Part shown: piece after piece, positions 8,754 through 16,312 of the stretch
Layout of the letters: each line of letters starts with the position of its first letter
Numbering within the stretch: the first letter of the stretch is position 1
Assembly: GCA_964475955.1 (NCBI GenBank)
Contig: CAYYZY010000007.1
Coordinates: 19,789 to 83,788 of the forward strand
Source: DATKZH01 sp964475955
GTDB taxonomy: Bacteria; Planctomycetota; Planctomycetia; Pirellulales; Thermoguttaceae
Reading direction: 5' to 3'
Length of the DNA stretch: 64,000 bases
Translations under genes and position numbers: made by a program
Notes under the pieces: generated by a model
The model's input: only the letters and a program-made list of their open reading frames with translations
What the model was told of the DNA's origin: nothing
Databases searched by the model: none

Positions 8754-9119
8754 CTATTTCGGCAGGTGTTTGCCGACGCGCTCTTGTTGCTCCTGCGTGG
8801 GACGCTGCGAATTGAGGAACTTGGTCACCTCCCGCTCGGCGGCTTCCCACCGGCCCTCCTTGGCCATGGCGATGATGGCCTGAAACTCCTCGTATTCGGC
8901 ATCCGCAACTTCGCCCGCTGCGCGGCGCTCCTCCAGGACCTCGACGTTTTGCTCCAGCCACTCCGGATTTCGGGCCGAGATGGCGGTTCGCAACGACCCG
9001 ATCAGTTGCTGGTTGTCGGGCGACGAGGCCTGCGGGCGACCGCAGCCGATCATCGACAAGCCGACCATGGCGCCGGCAATCCAGCATGCCGCGGCCTTCC
9101 GGTGTGCGTTCTTCATCAT
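8754..9119 (-). CDS. Small putative lipoprotein of unknown function
   Basis: A 121-residue protein that I do not recognise beyond its secretion signal. It begins MMKNAHRKAAACWIAGAMVG and runs into LSMIGC, a lipobox-like end that would leave an acylated Cys at about residue 26. The mature part is helical and charged (LRTAISARNPEWLEQNVEVL, EWLEQN and FQAIIAMAKEGRWEAAEREV). It lies on the same strand downstream of the DUF1559 gene, a pairing that I recall as common in planctomycetes, where a small lipoprotein follows a DUF1559 protein. The 154-base spacer between them contains a palindromic element (9184-9251). A role in the envelope is inference. Confidence 0.75.
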   Translation of the reverse strand: MMKNAHRKAAACWIAGAMVGLSMIGCGRPQASSPDNQQLIGSLRTAISARNPEWLEQNVEVLEERRAAGEVADAEYEEFQAIIAMAKEGRWEAAEREVTKFLNSQRPTQEQQERVGKHLPK

Positions 9120-9183
9120 TTTTACCCATTTTCACGAGTTGTACACGAAGGATTCCCTGGGGCGGATTATCCATGCGACGTTT

Positions 9184-9251
9184 GTAGTGACCGCGTTCAT
9201 GCGGTCGGCAGCCGATCCGGGCTGACGGGACCCGATGAATCGGGTCACTAC
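9184..9251. repeat. Miniature palindromic element C (two hairpins inside an outer inverted repeat)
   Basis: Outer arms GTAGTGACC (9184-9192) and GGTCACTAC (9243-9251) enclose two hairpins, GACCGC-GTTCAT-GCGGTC and GACCCG-ATGAAT-CGGGTC. The arrangement is nearly mirror-symmetric, as in REP/MITE-like elements. It fills most of the spacer between the lipoprotein and DUF1559 genes. Confidence 0.8.
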
Positions 9252-9273
9252 GAGCCCATATGAACAATCCGAG

Positions 9274-10266
9274 CTAGAATTGGCCGACCACCTCCCCCTC
9301 GTTCATGCTCGACAGGGCGGCCCAGGTCAGCACGTTGATGGTCTCGGAGACGAAACGGACGCTCCCGTCTCCCAACAGGACGTTGCAGCCGCCGGGATGC
9401 TCGGCGTACATCTGGCAGGGGGCGCCCAGCCGGTCGTTCGGCGGATGGATGAGCGGCGGATGGTAATGGCGGCAAGGACCGCTGTGAACGTTGGCCAGGG
9501 TGGCGGCATAGTCACATTCGCCGAGGGCGAACCCGGGCTTCGGGCACACCCAGGCGCCGGGGACGACGCCCACCCAGGTCTTGTCGCTTACCACGGGATG
9601 GTGCTCTCCGACGAACACCGTGTTCGACAGCCCGTCCGTCACGTCGGAGGTCCGCGTTCGGGAATTGCGGTACAAGGGACCGTCGGCGATGCCTTCCCAG
9701 CTATCGAGCGGGCCGTAGACGTCGGCCCCCCAGGGCTCTTCCTGGCCCGCATTGGCCACGTAACAACTCCGCCCGAAGGTGGCCAGGACTTGGCCGCTTT
9801 CGGCCACCACGTCGAACGGCTCATCCGTCCGCCCGTGTTTCCCACTCGCCGACGGGCAGAGGAATACGCTCAGCGTCGTGCGAGCGGGTTGCGCGTTCGC
9901 CGTATGCCAGCACGGGAGGGAGATCTCGAAAGACTCGAAGAGGGGGGCTTGCTCGAGATAGGGAAGCAGGAGCGTTCCCCAGGCCCACCCCGGCCCGGCG
10001 TCGCCCGTCTGTGCGTCGGGCGTCCCGTTCAGTCCGCCGCCGCCCGGCGTAATCACGTAGGAAGGCGGAAACGTATTGTGCGTGTCGTGGTAGTTGTGAA
10101 AGCCCAGCCCGAACTGCTTCAGGTTGTTCGTACATTGCGTTCGCCTGGCGCTTTCCCGGGCCGCCTGCACGGCAGGTAGCAACAGCCCGACCAGCAAGCC
10201 GATGATCGCGATCACCACAAGTAATTCTACGAGGGTAAAAGCCCCGTGTGTTCGTACACCGTTCAT
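9274..10266 (-). CDS. DUF1559 family pseudopilin-like protein
   Basis: 330-residue member of the large planctomycete DUF1559 family. The N-terminus GAFTLVELLVVIAIIGLLVG is a type II/IV pseudopilin prepilin-peptidase site and hydrophobic helix, followed by LLPAVQAARESARRTQCTNN and LKQFGLGFHNYHD, both diagnostic for DUF1559. The C-terminus has HPGGCNVLLGDGSVRFVSE, the H-X9-DG motif. The ATG at 10266 is preceded by a clear GAGGAG ribosome-binding site six bases upstream. It is probably exported by a type II secretion/type IV pilin-like system and surface-associated; the specific function of the family is not established. Confidence 0.95.
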   Translation of the reverse strand: MNGVRTHGAFTLVELLVVIAIIGLLVGLLLPAVQAARESARRTQCTNNLKQFGLGFHNYHDTHNTFPPSYVITPGGGGLNGTPDAQTGDAGPGWAWGTLLLPYLEQAPLFESFEISLPCWHTANAQPARTTLSVFLCPSASGKHGRTDEPFDVVAESGQVLATFGRSCYVANAGQEEPWGADVYGPLDSWEGIADGPLYRNSRTRTSDVTDGLSNTVFVGEHHPVVSDKTWVGVVPGAWVCPKPGFALGECDYAATLANVHSGPCRHYHPPLIHPPNDRLGAPCQMYAEHPGGCNVLLGDGSVRFVSETINVLTWAALSSMNEGEVVGQF

Positions 10267-10551
10267 TGGAAACTCCTCGTGCCTTCAAGGATACCCTGGT
10301 CAACCCGCATGTTGCCGCCAAAGCGGCCTCCGTCGCGCCGGGAGCCGGACAAGAGCGCGTCCGGCCCGGGCGCTCGATGCGAACGGGCTCCGCGGGCGGA
10401 AGCCCCCGGGAGCCGTGCGCAGAGGACATCGGCGCAACCCCCGCGACCGTCCCCTCCGGCGCGCGGGCGCGAGGGTGCCGGCCCTATTTGCGCGGAACGG
10501 GGGCCACGCGCGGCCGCCGCAGTGCGCGGCATACTGCCCAAGAACGTGGAA

Positions 10552-10947
10552 TCAGACGCACGGCGGCGCCCTGGCCCGGAACGGCGGCAAAACGGGCCCG
10601 CAGAAGGCAGAGAAAGCCGCGGGAGGCAGATCCTGCACCAGCGGAGTCGTCCCGGCGAGGCCGAGCGTCTCCGCGTCCCGCTGGCCTTCCCCCGAAAGGC
10701 GACAGACAGGGCATTCGGCCCCATCCTCAAAAGAAGAGCCGCCCTGCGCGTGATCCAGGGCCGGCTCCCCGCCGGAAAACCCGGGAGCCCGCTCCGACGG
10801 CGCAGTCCCGATGCAGAGATACCCGCCGGGAACTTCCACCAAGTGGCCGTTGCCCGGTACGAAATGCCATCCCTCGCCGACGCCTATCGCGACGGCGAAA
10901 AGGACTGCCAGGGCACCGTTCGTCGTTCCTCGGGTGGGAACATGCAT
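10552..10947 (-). CDS. Small putative secreted protein
   Basis: 131 residues. The N-terminus MHVPTRGTTNGALAVLFAVA is followed by a hydrophobic stretch and then EGWHFVPGNGHLVEVPGGYL, a pattern that I recall from small planctomycete secreted proteins (aromatic HFxPGxGH, then PGG). A CPVC pair follows in ECPVCRLSGEGQ, perhaps a metal site or disulfide. The C-terminal third is low-complexity. It lies upstream of, and on the same strand as, the DUF1559 gene. The frame could still be a chance ORF in GC-rich DNA, so confidence is moderate; no function can be given. Confidence 0.5.
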   Translation of the reverse strand: MHVPTRGTTNGALAVLFAVAIGVGEGWHFVPGNGHLVEVPGGYLCIGTAPSERAPGFSGGEPALDHAQGGSSFEDGAECPVCRLSGEGQRDAETLGLAGTTPLVQDLPPAAFSAFCGPVLPPFRARAPPCV

Positions 10948-11252
10948 GGCGGGATTGGGAAGGGGGGAGAGTGCCGGGCCATCCAGCCTCCGGCCGGGGC
11001 CCGAAAGCGACCCGTAACGTTACTTTACCACCACCCCAACCGGCGTCGCCCCCCCTTCGAGGTGTTTTTTCGATTTTTCTTGGATTTTTCTCTGCAGTCC
11101 TGCCAGGATTGGCGGTCGAGCGGCGGATTATTAATAGAAGGGACGCGTTGGGTAGATTGTGAGGGGACGTAAGTTGTACGATGCTCGCTTCAAGTCATGG
11201 CTTGCACGAGTGGTGGTTGTCGTCGCAAGTGCAAGTCATGGGGGAGGTTAAC
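10948..11252. other. Divergent intergenic region before the PEP-CTERM gene
   Basis: 305 bases, more AT-rich than its surroundings (around 11030-11160), including a run rich in TTTTT and ATTATTAATAG. A weak forward promoter (TTGGCG at 11109, TAATAG at 11132) is possible. No ORF or RNA gene is convincing here. Confidence 0.4.
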
Positions 11253-12281
11253 ATGAAAAGCTTAGCACTTTGTGCCGCGCCGCTGATCGTCGCGCTCGCC
11301 GTGGCGCAACCGGCAGATGCCGCCGCTGTGGCGTGGGAGAATTACGGGCGAACGCCGATTTACCTTTCCATGAGAATGAATATCGACGGGCTCGGGGAGT
11401 TCACCACGCTGGCCACGTCGCAAAACCTTCCAGACGCCCTTTTCGGATTCGGCAGCGGTAGCGGCAAGATCGACACCGAGATCGTCACCATGGACTTTGT
11501 CGCAAGCACGCCATTCGGGGCGGATATGCGAGTACGGATCGGTGACGCCAACGGCGACCTCGTGAATCTCCCAGCTTCCCTGGGAACCTTCGACTGGAGT
11601 ACGGGTCACAGCTTCTTTGATCTCTTCTTCGAGGCGACGATTCCGGACGAAGGGACGTTCTACAACCCAACGGCGCTTCAGATAGCGGCGAAGATCGATC
11701 CCCCGGAGTTTCCCCCGCCGGTCGGCACACGTTACTCGAGCGTGAATACGGCCTCTCTGTGCGACCTGGATGGAAACGAGGTGGGAATCATTGAGGAGCT
11801 TGCATTCTTACTGGAATCGTCCGAAGACGTTCCGTCAATTCCTTCAGAGGGATCGAGCGGGCTCTTCCGATTCGTGGACGTGATCAGCGGGAACTGGTAC
11901 GATCCACCCATTACCTACGGGTATCGCTACGTGATGGAATCGCCGGGGTCGAAGTTTACCGACATTCTCGGCTTCCCCAGCGGATTTGCGGACCCGTTTA
12001 CTGTTGCGGCCGGGGGGACGGAGCTAGGGACCTTCAGGGCGGGCGACAGCCTCGTTTTTCCGGACGAGGGCGTGACGGAGTTCCTGGTGACGGGGATCAA
12101 TCCGTTGGTCGATCCGAGCGACCCCACGGCATTCCCTCTCCAGCTCGCATTCAGCACGCAAACGGCGACGTTCCGCATGGAGGCGTTGAGCATACCTGAG
12201 CCCTCCGCGTTTGGGATCTGGTTGGTCCTCGCAGGGGTCGCTGCGTGCCTCGTGTGGCGTCGGCAGCGAAAGCCGGGGTAG
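11253..12281 (+). CDS. PEP-CTERM sorting-domain protein
   Basis: 342-residue exported protein from the ATG at 11253, chosen over the ATG at 11238 because a strong GGGGGAGG ribosome-binding site sits just before it. The signal peptide is MKSLALCAAPLIVALAVAQP followed by ADAAA. The C-terminus reads IPEPSAFGIWLVLAGVAACL then VWRRQRKPG: a PEP motif, a hydrophobic helix and a basic tail, which is the exosortase-processed PEP-CTERM signal. The mature domain is otherwise unfamiliar, with many acidic and aromatic residues and no catalytic motif that I can name. The codon usage and composition are slightly less GC-rich than in neighbouring genes. It is probably exported and released or anchored after exosortase cleavage. 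Confidence 0.88.
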   Translation: MKSLALCAAPLIVALAVAQPADAAAVAWENYGRTPIYLSMRMNIDGLGEFTTLATSQNLPDALFGFGSGSGKIDTEIVTMDFVASTPFGADMRVRIGDANGDLVNLPASLGTFDWSTGHSFFDLFFEATIPDEGTFYNPTALQIAAKIDPPEFPPPVGTRYSSVNTASLCDLDGNEVGIIEELAFLLESSEDVPSIPSEGSSGLFRFVDVISGNWYDPPITYGYRYVMESPGSKFTDILGFPSGFADPFTVAAGGTELGTFRAGDSLVFPDEGVTEFLVTGINPLVDPSDPTAFPLQLAFSTQTATFRMEALSIPEPSAFGIWLVLAGVAACLVWRRQRKPG

Positions 12282-12345
12282 ACAGTACGGGCGGTCTTTG
12301 CCGATAAAGAGACGGCGCACGTTTCCCCTATTCGTTGGAGAATGC

Positions 12346-12457
12346 GCGGGCCGCCGCCACGAACTTCTCGTGCCTCGGCGTCGTCGGCAAGGCCAAACGC
12401 GACCTCCTCTACAAGCCCCTGATGCGGATCGTCCGTTCCGCCCACCGGGCGGCCTGA
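12346..12457 (+). pseudogene. 3' remnant of a second sulfotransferase gene
   Basis: These 112 bases align without gaps to 8481-8592, the end of the intact sulfotransferase gene, including the stop codon position. The encoded tail reads AAATNFSCLGVVGKAKRDLL versus AAGTNFSCLGLVGKAKRDLL in the intact gene. Similarity stops abruptly upstream of 12346, so only about 36 C-terminal codons remain. This is a truncated paralog, presumably left by a duplication and deletion or recombination event spanning the 8.6-12.3 kb patch. Confidence 0.88.
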
Positions 12458-12470
12458 GGCACCGCGCGCG

Positions 12471-12539
12471 GTAGGAAACGCCCTCCGCGGCGTTCCGCCT
12501 TGCGAATTCCGGAACGGCACGGAGGACGTTCGCTACAGT
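12471..12539. repeat. Dispersed palindromic repeat family B, copy 1
   Basis: Imperfect palindrome of about 69 bases: the left arm begins GTAGGAAACGCCCTCCGCGG and the right arm, read on the opposite strand, begins GTAGCGAACGTCCTCCGTGC. A second copy is at 18649-18716. The stop codon of the minus-strand GT4 gene (12533-12535) lies inside the right arm. Confidence 0.82.
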
Positions 12540-13723
12540 CGAAGCACTTCACGGTAGAGGGCGAGGGTCGAATCGACCATGCGCTCCGCCGTGAAGAGAC
12601 GTTCGGCCCGCGCCAATGCCCGGGCCTCCCTGGCGGCCCGCTCGTGCGGGTAGTGAAGTGCTTCGAGGATCGCTCGGGCGAGCGCGCGGGCGTCGCGCGG
12701 CGGGACGGTCCAGGCGACCGGCTCGGCGTGCGGGTCGTCGCTGCCGGTCAGATCGGGGATTCCGCCGCCGGTCGTGGTGACGATCGCCCGGCCCGCCAGC
12801 ATCACGTCGATGAGCGTGGAGCCGAGCCCCTCGGTGTGCGAGGGGAACACGAAGAGGTCGGCCGCCTGGATCAGGTCGGGGACGTCGTCGCGGTAGCCGA
12901 GGAAGCGGACGCGCGAATCGACGCCCAGGCGCCGCGCCTGCGCCGTCAGCGTGCGCGTGAGCTCGCCGTCGCCGACCAGCGCCACGCAGGCGCCGGGGCG
13001 CGACTCGATCACCTCGGGAAGCGCCGAGAGGAGGAACTCGTGCCCCTTGGCCCGGGTGAGCCGGGCGACCGTGAGCAGAAGCGGCTGGTCGTCGGCCAGC
13101 CCGAGCGAACGACGCCCGCGCTGCCGACTGCCCGACCGGACGCGCGCCGGTTCCACCCCATCGTGCACCACGCGTAGAAGCTGCGAGGGGAGGCCGCTTT
13201 CGCGGCACACCCGGGCGACGTCGTGCGACACGCAAACGACGCGATCGCAGAGGAGGCGGTAGCGCGCGGCGAAGCGGATCGAAAAACCGGCCCGCCGCGA
13301 GGCCACGCGAGCGGGGATGCCCAGGCCGAGCGAGGCGAGTCCGCCGCTGGAAACGGCGTGGGGATCGTTGTAGTGCAGCACGTGGGGACGGATCCGCCGA
13401 AGCCGGCGGCGAATCGCCCACAACGCCGGTGCATTCCGGCCGTTGCCGGCAAACGTGGCCACCGGAAAGCCCTCGGCCGCCATGCGCCCGGCGAAGGCGC
13501 CGTCGCGTCGGGCCAGGATCGTGCACCGGTGACCCTGGTCGCGAAGCCCGGCCGCCAGCAGCCGGGCCTGCTCTTCGCCCCCGTACCACTTCCGCTGCGT
13601 GGAGATGAGCACGACCCGAAGCGGTCCGGCGCGGGGCGGCGCCCGGTGTTCCCCCGGCGTCGACGGCCCGGTCTCCGCCGCGGGCGGCGACTGGCGGACT
13701 CCTCCCTGAACCCGCATGGCCAT
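12533..13723 (-). CDS. Glycosyltransferase family 4
   Basis: 396-residue GT-B enzyme, predicted to glycosylate LPS core or another surface glycan. After a short basic leader it has LRVVLISTQRKWYGGEEQAR (N-terminal acceptor loop), LHYNDPHAVSSGGLASL, VVHDGVEPARV, LLTVARLTRAKGHEFLLSAL, VALVGDGELTRTL and FPSHTEGLGSTLIDVMLAGR followed by AIVTTTGGGIPDL, the GT4 donor-binding signature. The start at 13723 (MAMRVQ) could also be 13717. It follows the gmhA-like gene by 47 bases on the same strand. Its stop codon is supplied by the end of a family B palindrome, so the repeat has become part of the gene end. Confidence 0.9.
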   Translation of the reverse strand: MAMRVQGGVRQSPPAAETGPSTPGEHRAPPRAGPLRVVLISTQRKWYGGEEQARLLAAGLRDQGHRCTILARRDGAFAGRMAAEGFPVATFAGNGRNAPALWAIRRRLRRIRPHVLHYNDPHAVSSGGLASLGLGIPARVASRRAGFSIRFAARYRLLCDRVVCVSHDVARVCRESGLPSQLLRVVHDGVEPARVRSGSRQRGRRSLGLADDQPLLLTVARLTRAKGHEFLLSALPEVIESRPGACVALVGDGELTRTLTAQARRLGVDSRVRFLGYRDDVPDLIQAADLFVFPSHTEGLGSTLIDVMLAGRAIVTTTGGGIPDLTGSDDPHAEPVAWTVPPRDARALARAILEALHYPHERAAREARALARAERLFTAERMVDSTLALYREVLRL

Positions 13724-13770
13724 CAACCAGCGCCTCCGATCAAACCCCAGAACCGAAACCTGACAGAGCA

Positions 13771-14379
13771 CTACCCGCCGTGGCGGCCTTCGCGGTTGAT
13801 GCGGGCGAACAGGTCGTCGACGACCCAGTGGATGACGCAACCGTGGATGCTCTCGACCATGCCCATGTCGTCCAGCGCGGCGTGGAGTCCCGCCTGCTGG
13901 AGCTGCTTCAGCTTTCCGCCGTCGTAGCCGGTCATGCCGAAGGTCTTCAGGCCGTGGCGGTTCGCCCAGTCGATCGCGGCCAGCACGTTGGGGCTGTTGC
14001 CCGAGCCGCTGATGCCGATGGCCAGGTCGCCCGGCTGGCCGTAGTTCATCAGTTGCTGCACAAAGATCTGATCGTAGCCGCAGTCGTTTCCCACGGCGGT
14101 GAGCCAGCCGACGTTGTCGGTGAGGCTGAGCACCTTGAGGCGTTTCTTGGTGTCGTCTTTGAGATCGGCCTCGCGGAGGGTGCCTTTGCCCAGGTCTTCG
14201 GCCAGGTGGGAGGCCAGGGTGGCCGAGCCGCCGTTGCCGAACACGTACACGCAGCGGCCGGTCTCCCAGGCATCGAAGATCGCTTCGGCCATGCCGCTGG
14301 TGGCGGCCCGATCGAGCCGATCCAACTCGGCCTGGAGTCGCTTCACGTAGTCGTCGACGTCGAGTTGAACGCCCAGCAT
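13771..14379 (-). CDS. gmhA: SIS-domain sugar-phosphate isomerase (GmhA-like sedoheptulose-7-phosphate isomerase)
   Basis: Predicted to convert sedoheptulose 7-phosphate to D-glycero-D-manno-heptose 7-phosphate, the first step to ADP-heptose. The 202-residue protein matches family length. It shows VYVFGNGGSATLASHLAEDL (phosphate-binding GNGGS loop), LTDNVGWLTAVGNDCGYDQI, IGISGSGNSPNVLAAIDWAN (second SIS loop with SGSGNS) and ESIHGCVIHWVVDDL near the end. The ATG at 14379 is fixed by an AAGAGAGG ribosome-binding site eight bases upstream. It sits between lpxK and a GT4 gene, which supports an LPS role and fits the heptosyltransferase at 2181. Distinguishing GmhA from related SIS proteins such as DiaA would need a tree. 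Confidence 0.82.
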   Translation of the reverse strand: MLGVQLDVDDYVKRLQAELDRLDRAATSGMAEAIFDAWETGRCVYVFGNGGSATLASHLAEDLGKGTLREADLKDDTKKRLKVLSLTDNVGWLTAVGNDCGYDQIFVQQLMNYGQPGDLAIGISGSGNSPNVLAAIDWANRHGLKTFGMTGYDGGKLKQLQQAGLHAALDDMGMVESIHGCVIHWVVDDLFARINREGRHGG

Positions 14380-14575
14380 ACGAAAAACCTCTCTTGGGAG
14401 TGATGTTTTGCGGTCGGTCGCGTCCCGATGGGCCTTGGAGAAGCATACCGGCGCTGGCCGGCGCGGGTCAATCCGAGAACCCGGCCACGGCCCGAGAACC
14501 CGGCCACGGCCGCCGTCCCGGGGAGGATACGGCCCCAGCGAAGCGGCGCGTGCGCGCACACCATGAACGTAGACG

Positions 14576-15655
14576 CTACCCCACAATGCCTTCGAGCTTC
14601 GCTTCCACGTCGGCCTGGCCGGCGAGGAACTCCAGGCCGATGCTCACGGCCAGCAGGGGGTGGCGGCCGAGCCGGTCGATGCGGAGCTTGACCAGGTCTT
14701 TGCGCGTGCAGACGACCGCCGCCACGTCGAGCCGGTCGGCCCACGCGGCGAGCGATTCGACGTCGGCCCGGCCGTACGCGTAGTGATCGGGGAATTCGCG
14801 GAAGTCGACCGCCCGATAACCGCAACTTTCGAGCGTATGGCGGAAGCCCGCCGGATTGCCGATGCCGCAGAAGGCGGCCACCGGCTGGTCGGCGAGCGCG
14901 TCGAGCGGTTGGCTCTCGCCGCCGGAGGAGACGAGCGATTGGGGGACATGGGCCCCTTCCGCCCAAACCGCGCGGGGCGCATATCGCCGGACCTCCCGGC
15001 GGAGGCGCGCCCGCAGGTCGGCCTCCAGCAGGTCGGCCCGCGAGAGCACCACGACGTGCGCCCGGCGCAGGCCGCTCACCGGCTCGCGGAGCGTGCCCCG
15101 GGGGAAGACGTGCCCGAAGCCGAACGGCTCCAGCGCGTCGAGCAGCACGAGGTCGAGGTCGCGGTGGATGCGGCGGTGCTGGAAGGCGTCGTCGAGCACG
15201 ATCGCCTGGCATGCGAACTCCTCGACGGCCAGCCGGGCCGCCGTCACGCGATCGGGGTCTTCCAGGTGCGGCACGTCGGGCAGGTTCTGCTCCAGCTCGA
15301 GGGCCTCGTCGTTCACGGAGCCCGCCTCCGCCCCGTAGCCTCGGCTGATGAGCGTGACGCGCACGCCCCGGGCGCGGAGCCACTGGGCGATCCACTGCAC
15401 CATGGGCGTCTTGCCGGTGCCGCCGAGCGTGAGGTTCCCCACGCTGACCACGGGAACGCCCACGCGGTGTACCGGGGCCGCCCCCAGATCGTACCGCCGA
15501 TTCCGCCACCGCACGGCGATCGTGTACGGCACCTCGGCCACGCGCAGTCCGGCGCGCAACGCGAAAGCCCCCGGCCCCCGGCGCCGGCCGCTGACCAGGT
15601 CTCGAAACGCCGACGGGCGGAGCAGATGCGTCACCTCGGCGGATTCCTCGCGCAC
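14576..15655 (-). CDS. lpxK: Tetraacyldisaccharide 4'-kinase (lipid A biosynthesis)
   Basis: Phosphorylates the 4' position of the tetraacyldisaccharide 1-phosphate to give lipid IVA at the inner membrane. In 359 residues it has VPVVSVGNLTLGGTGKTPMV (Walker A), VTLISRGYGA, IVLDDAFQHRRIHRDLDLVL (the LpxK DDxxQHR signature) and VFPRGTLREPVSGLRRA followed by VVLSRADL, then PVAAFCGIGNPAGFRHTL and FREFPDHYAYGRADV near the end. The start is a GTG at 15655, six bases after the pcm stop. It forms an operon with recJ and pcm upstream. This is strong evidence that the organism makes lipid A. Confidence 0.95.
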   Translation of the reverse strand: MREESAEVTHLLRPSAFRDLVSGRRRGPGAFALRAGLRVAEVPYTIAVRWRNRRYDLGAAPVHRVGVPVVSVGNLTLGGTGKTPMVQWIAQWLRARGVRVTLISRGYGAEAGSVNDEALELEQNLPDVPHLEDPDRVTAARLAVEEFACQAIVLDDAFQHRRIHRDLDLVLLDALEPFGFGHVFPRGTLREPVSGLRRAHVVVLSRADLLEADLRARLRREVRRYAPRAVWAEGAHVPQSLVSSGGESQPLDALADQPVAAFCGIGNPAGFRHTLESCGYRAVDFREFPDHYAYGRADVESLAAWADRLDVAAVVCTRKDLVKLRIDRLGRHPLLAVSIGLEFLAGQADVEAKLEGIVG

Positions 15656-15661
15656 GCGCGG

Positions 15662-16312
15662 CTACTCCGGCCAGCCTTGCGCCCCGACCAGCGGCACGAA
15701 GCGGCAGGGCGAGAGGCTGGACCGCTGCGGCGCGCCTTGCACCTTGCGGATCACTTCGAGCGTCTGGTAGTCGTGCCCTCCCACGGGAATCACCAGCCGG
15801 CCCCCCTCGCACAGTTGCTCGAACAGGGCCGGGGGGGCCCGGCCGGCCGCGGCCGTGACGATGATCCGATCGTACGGGGCCCGGCTCGGCCAGCCGAGCG
15901 TGCCGTCGCCCACGGCCAGGGTCACGTTCCCGTAGCCCAGTTGCTTGAGCACGACGGCCGCCCTGCGCGAGAGGTCGGCAAACCGCTCGACGCTGACCAC
16001 CTCCCGGACCATCTCCGCCAGCACGGCCGTCTGGTACCCGCTGCCGGTGCCGATCTCCAAAACCGTGTGCTCCGGGGAGCATTCCAGCGCCTGGGACATC
16101 AAGGCGACGATGTACGGCTGGCTGATCGTCTGGCTACAGTCGATCGGCAGGGCCCGATCCGCGTAGGCCTGCCCGTGCAACCTCTCCGGGACGAACCGCT
16201 CGCGAGGGACGCGCCCCATGGCCGCCAGGACGCGCTCGTCGCGGATGTCCCGACGCTGCAACTGCTCGCGGAGCATCCGTTGCCTGGCGTCGTTGAAGTC
16301 GGCAGCGCTCAT
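15662..16312 (-). CDS. pcm: Protein-L-isoaspartate O-methyltransferase
   Basis: Repairs isoaspartyl damage in proteins by SAM-dependent methylation. The 216-residue protein is the normal length. It has MLREQLQRRDIRDERVLAAM, RVPRERFVPERL, IDCSQTISQPYIVALMSQAL (substrate motif), VLEIGTGSGYQTAVLAEMV (SAM motif I), YDRIIVTAAAGRAPPALFEQ and GGRLVIPVGGHDYQTLEVI. The ATG at 16312 overlaps the recJ stop by four bases (ATGA), so the two are translationally coupled. Confidence 0.95.
   Translation of the reverse strand: MSAADFNDARQRMLREQLQRRDIRDERVLAAMGRVPRERFVPERLHGQAYADRALPIDCSQTISQPYIVALMSQALECSPEHTVLEIGTGSGYQTAVLAEMVREVVSVERFADLSRRAAVVLKQLGYGNVTLAVGDGTLGWPSRAPYDRIIVTAAAGRAPPALFEQLCEGGRLVIPVGGHDYQTLEVIRKVQGAPQRSSLSPCRFVPLVGAQGWPE

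Noticed and set aside
12211..12474. 87-codon forward frame at the end of the PEP-CTERM gene
   Set aside because: It overlaps the PEP-CTERM C-terminus in another frame and reads the sulfotransferase remnant out of its true frame.
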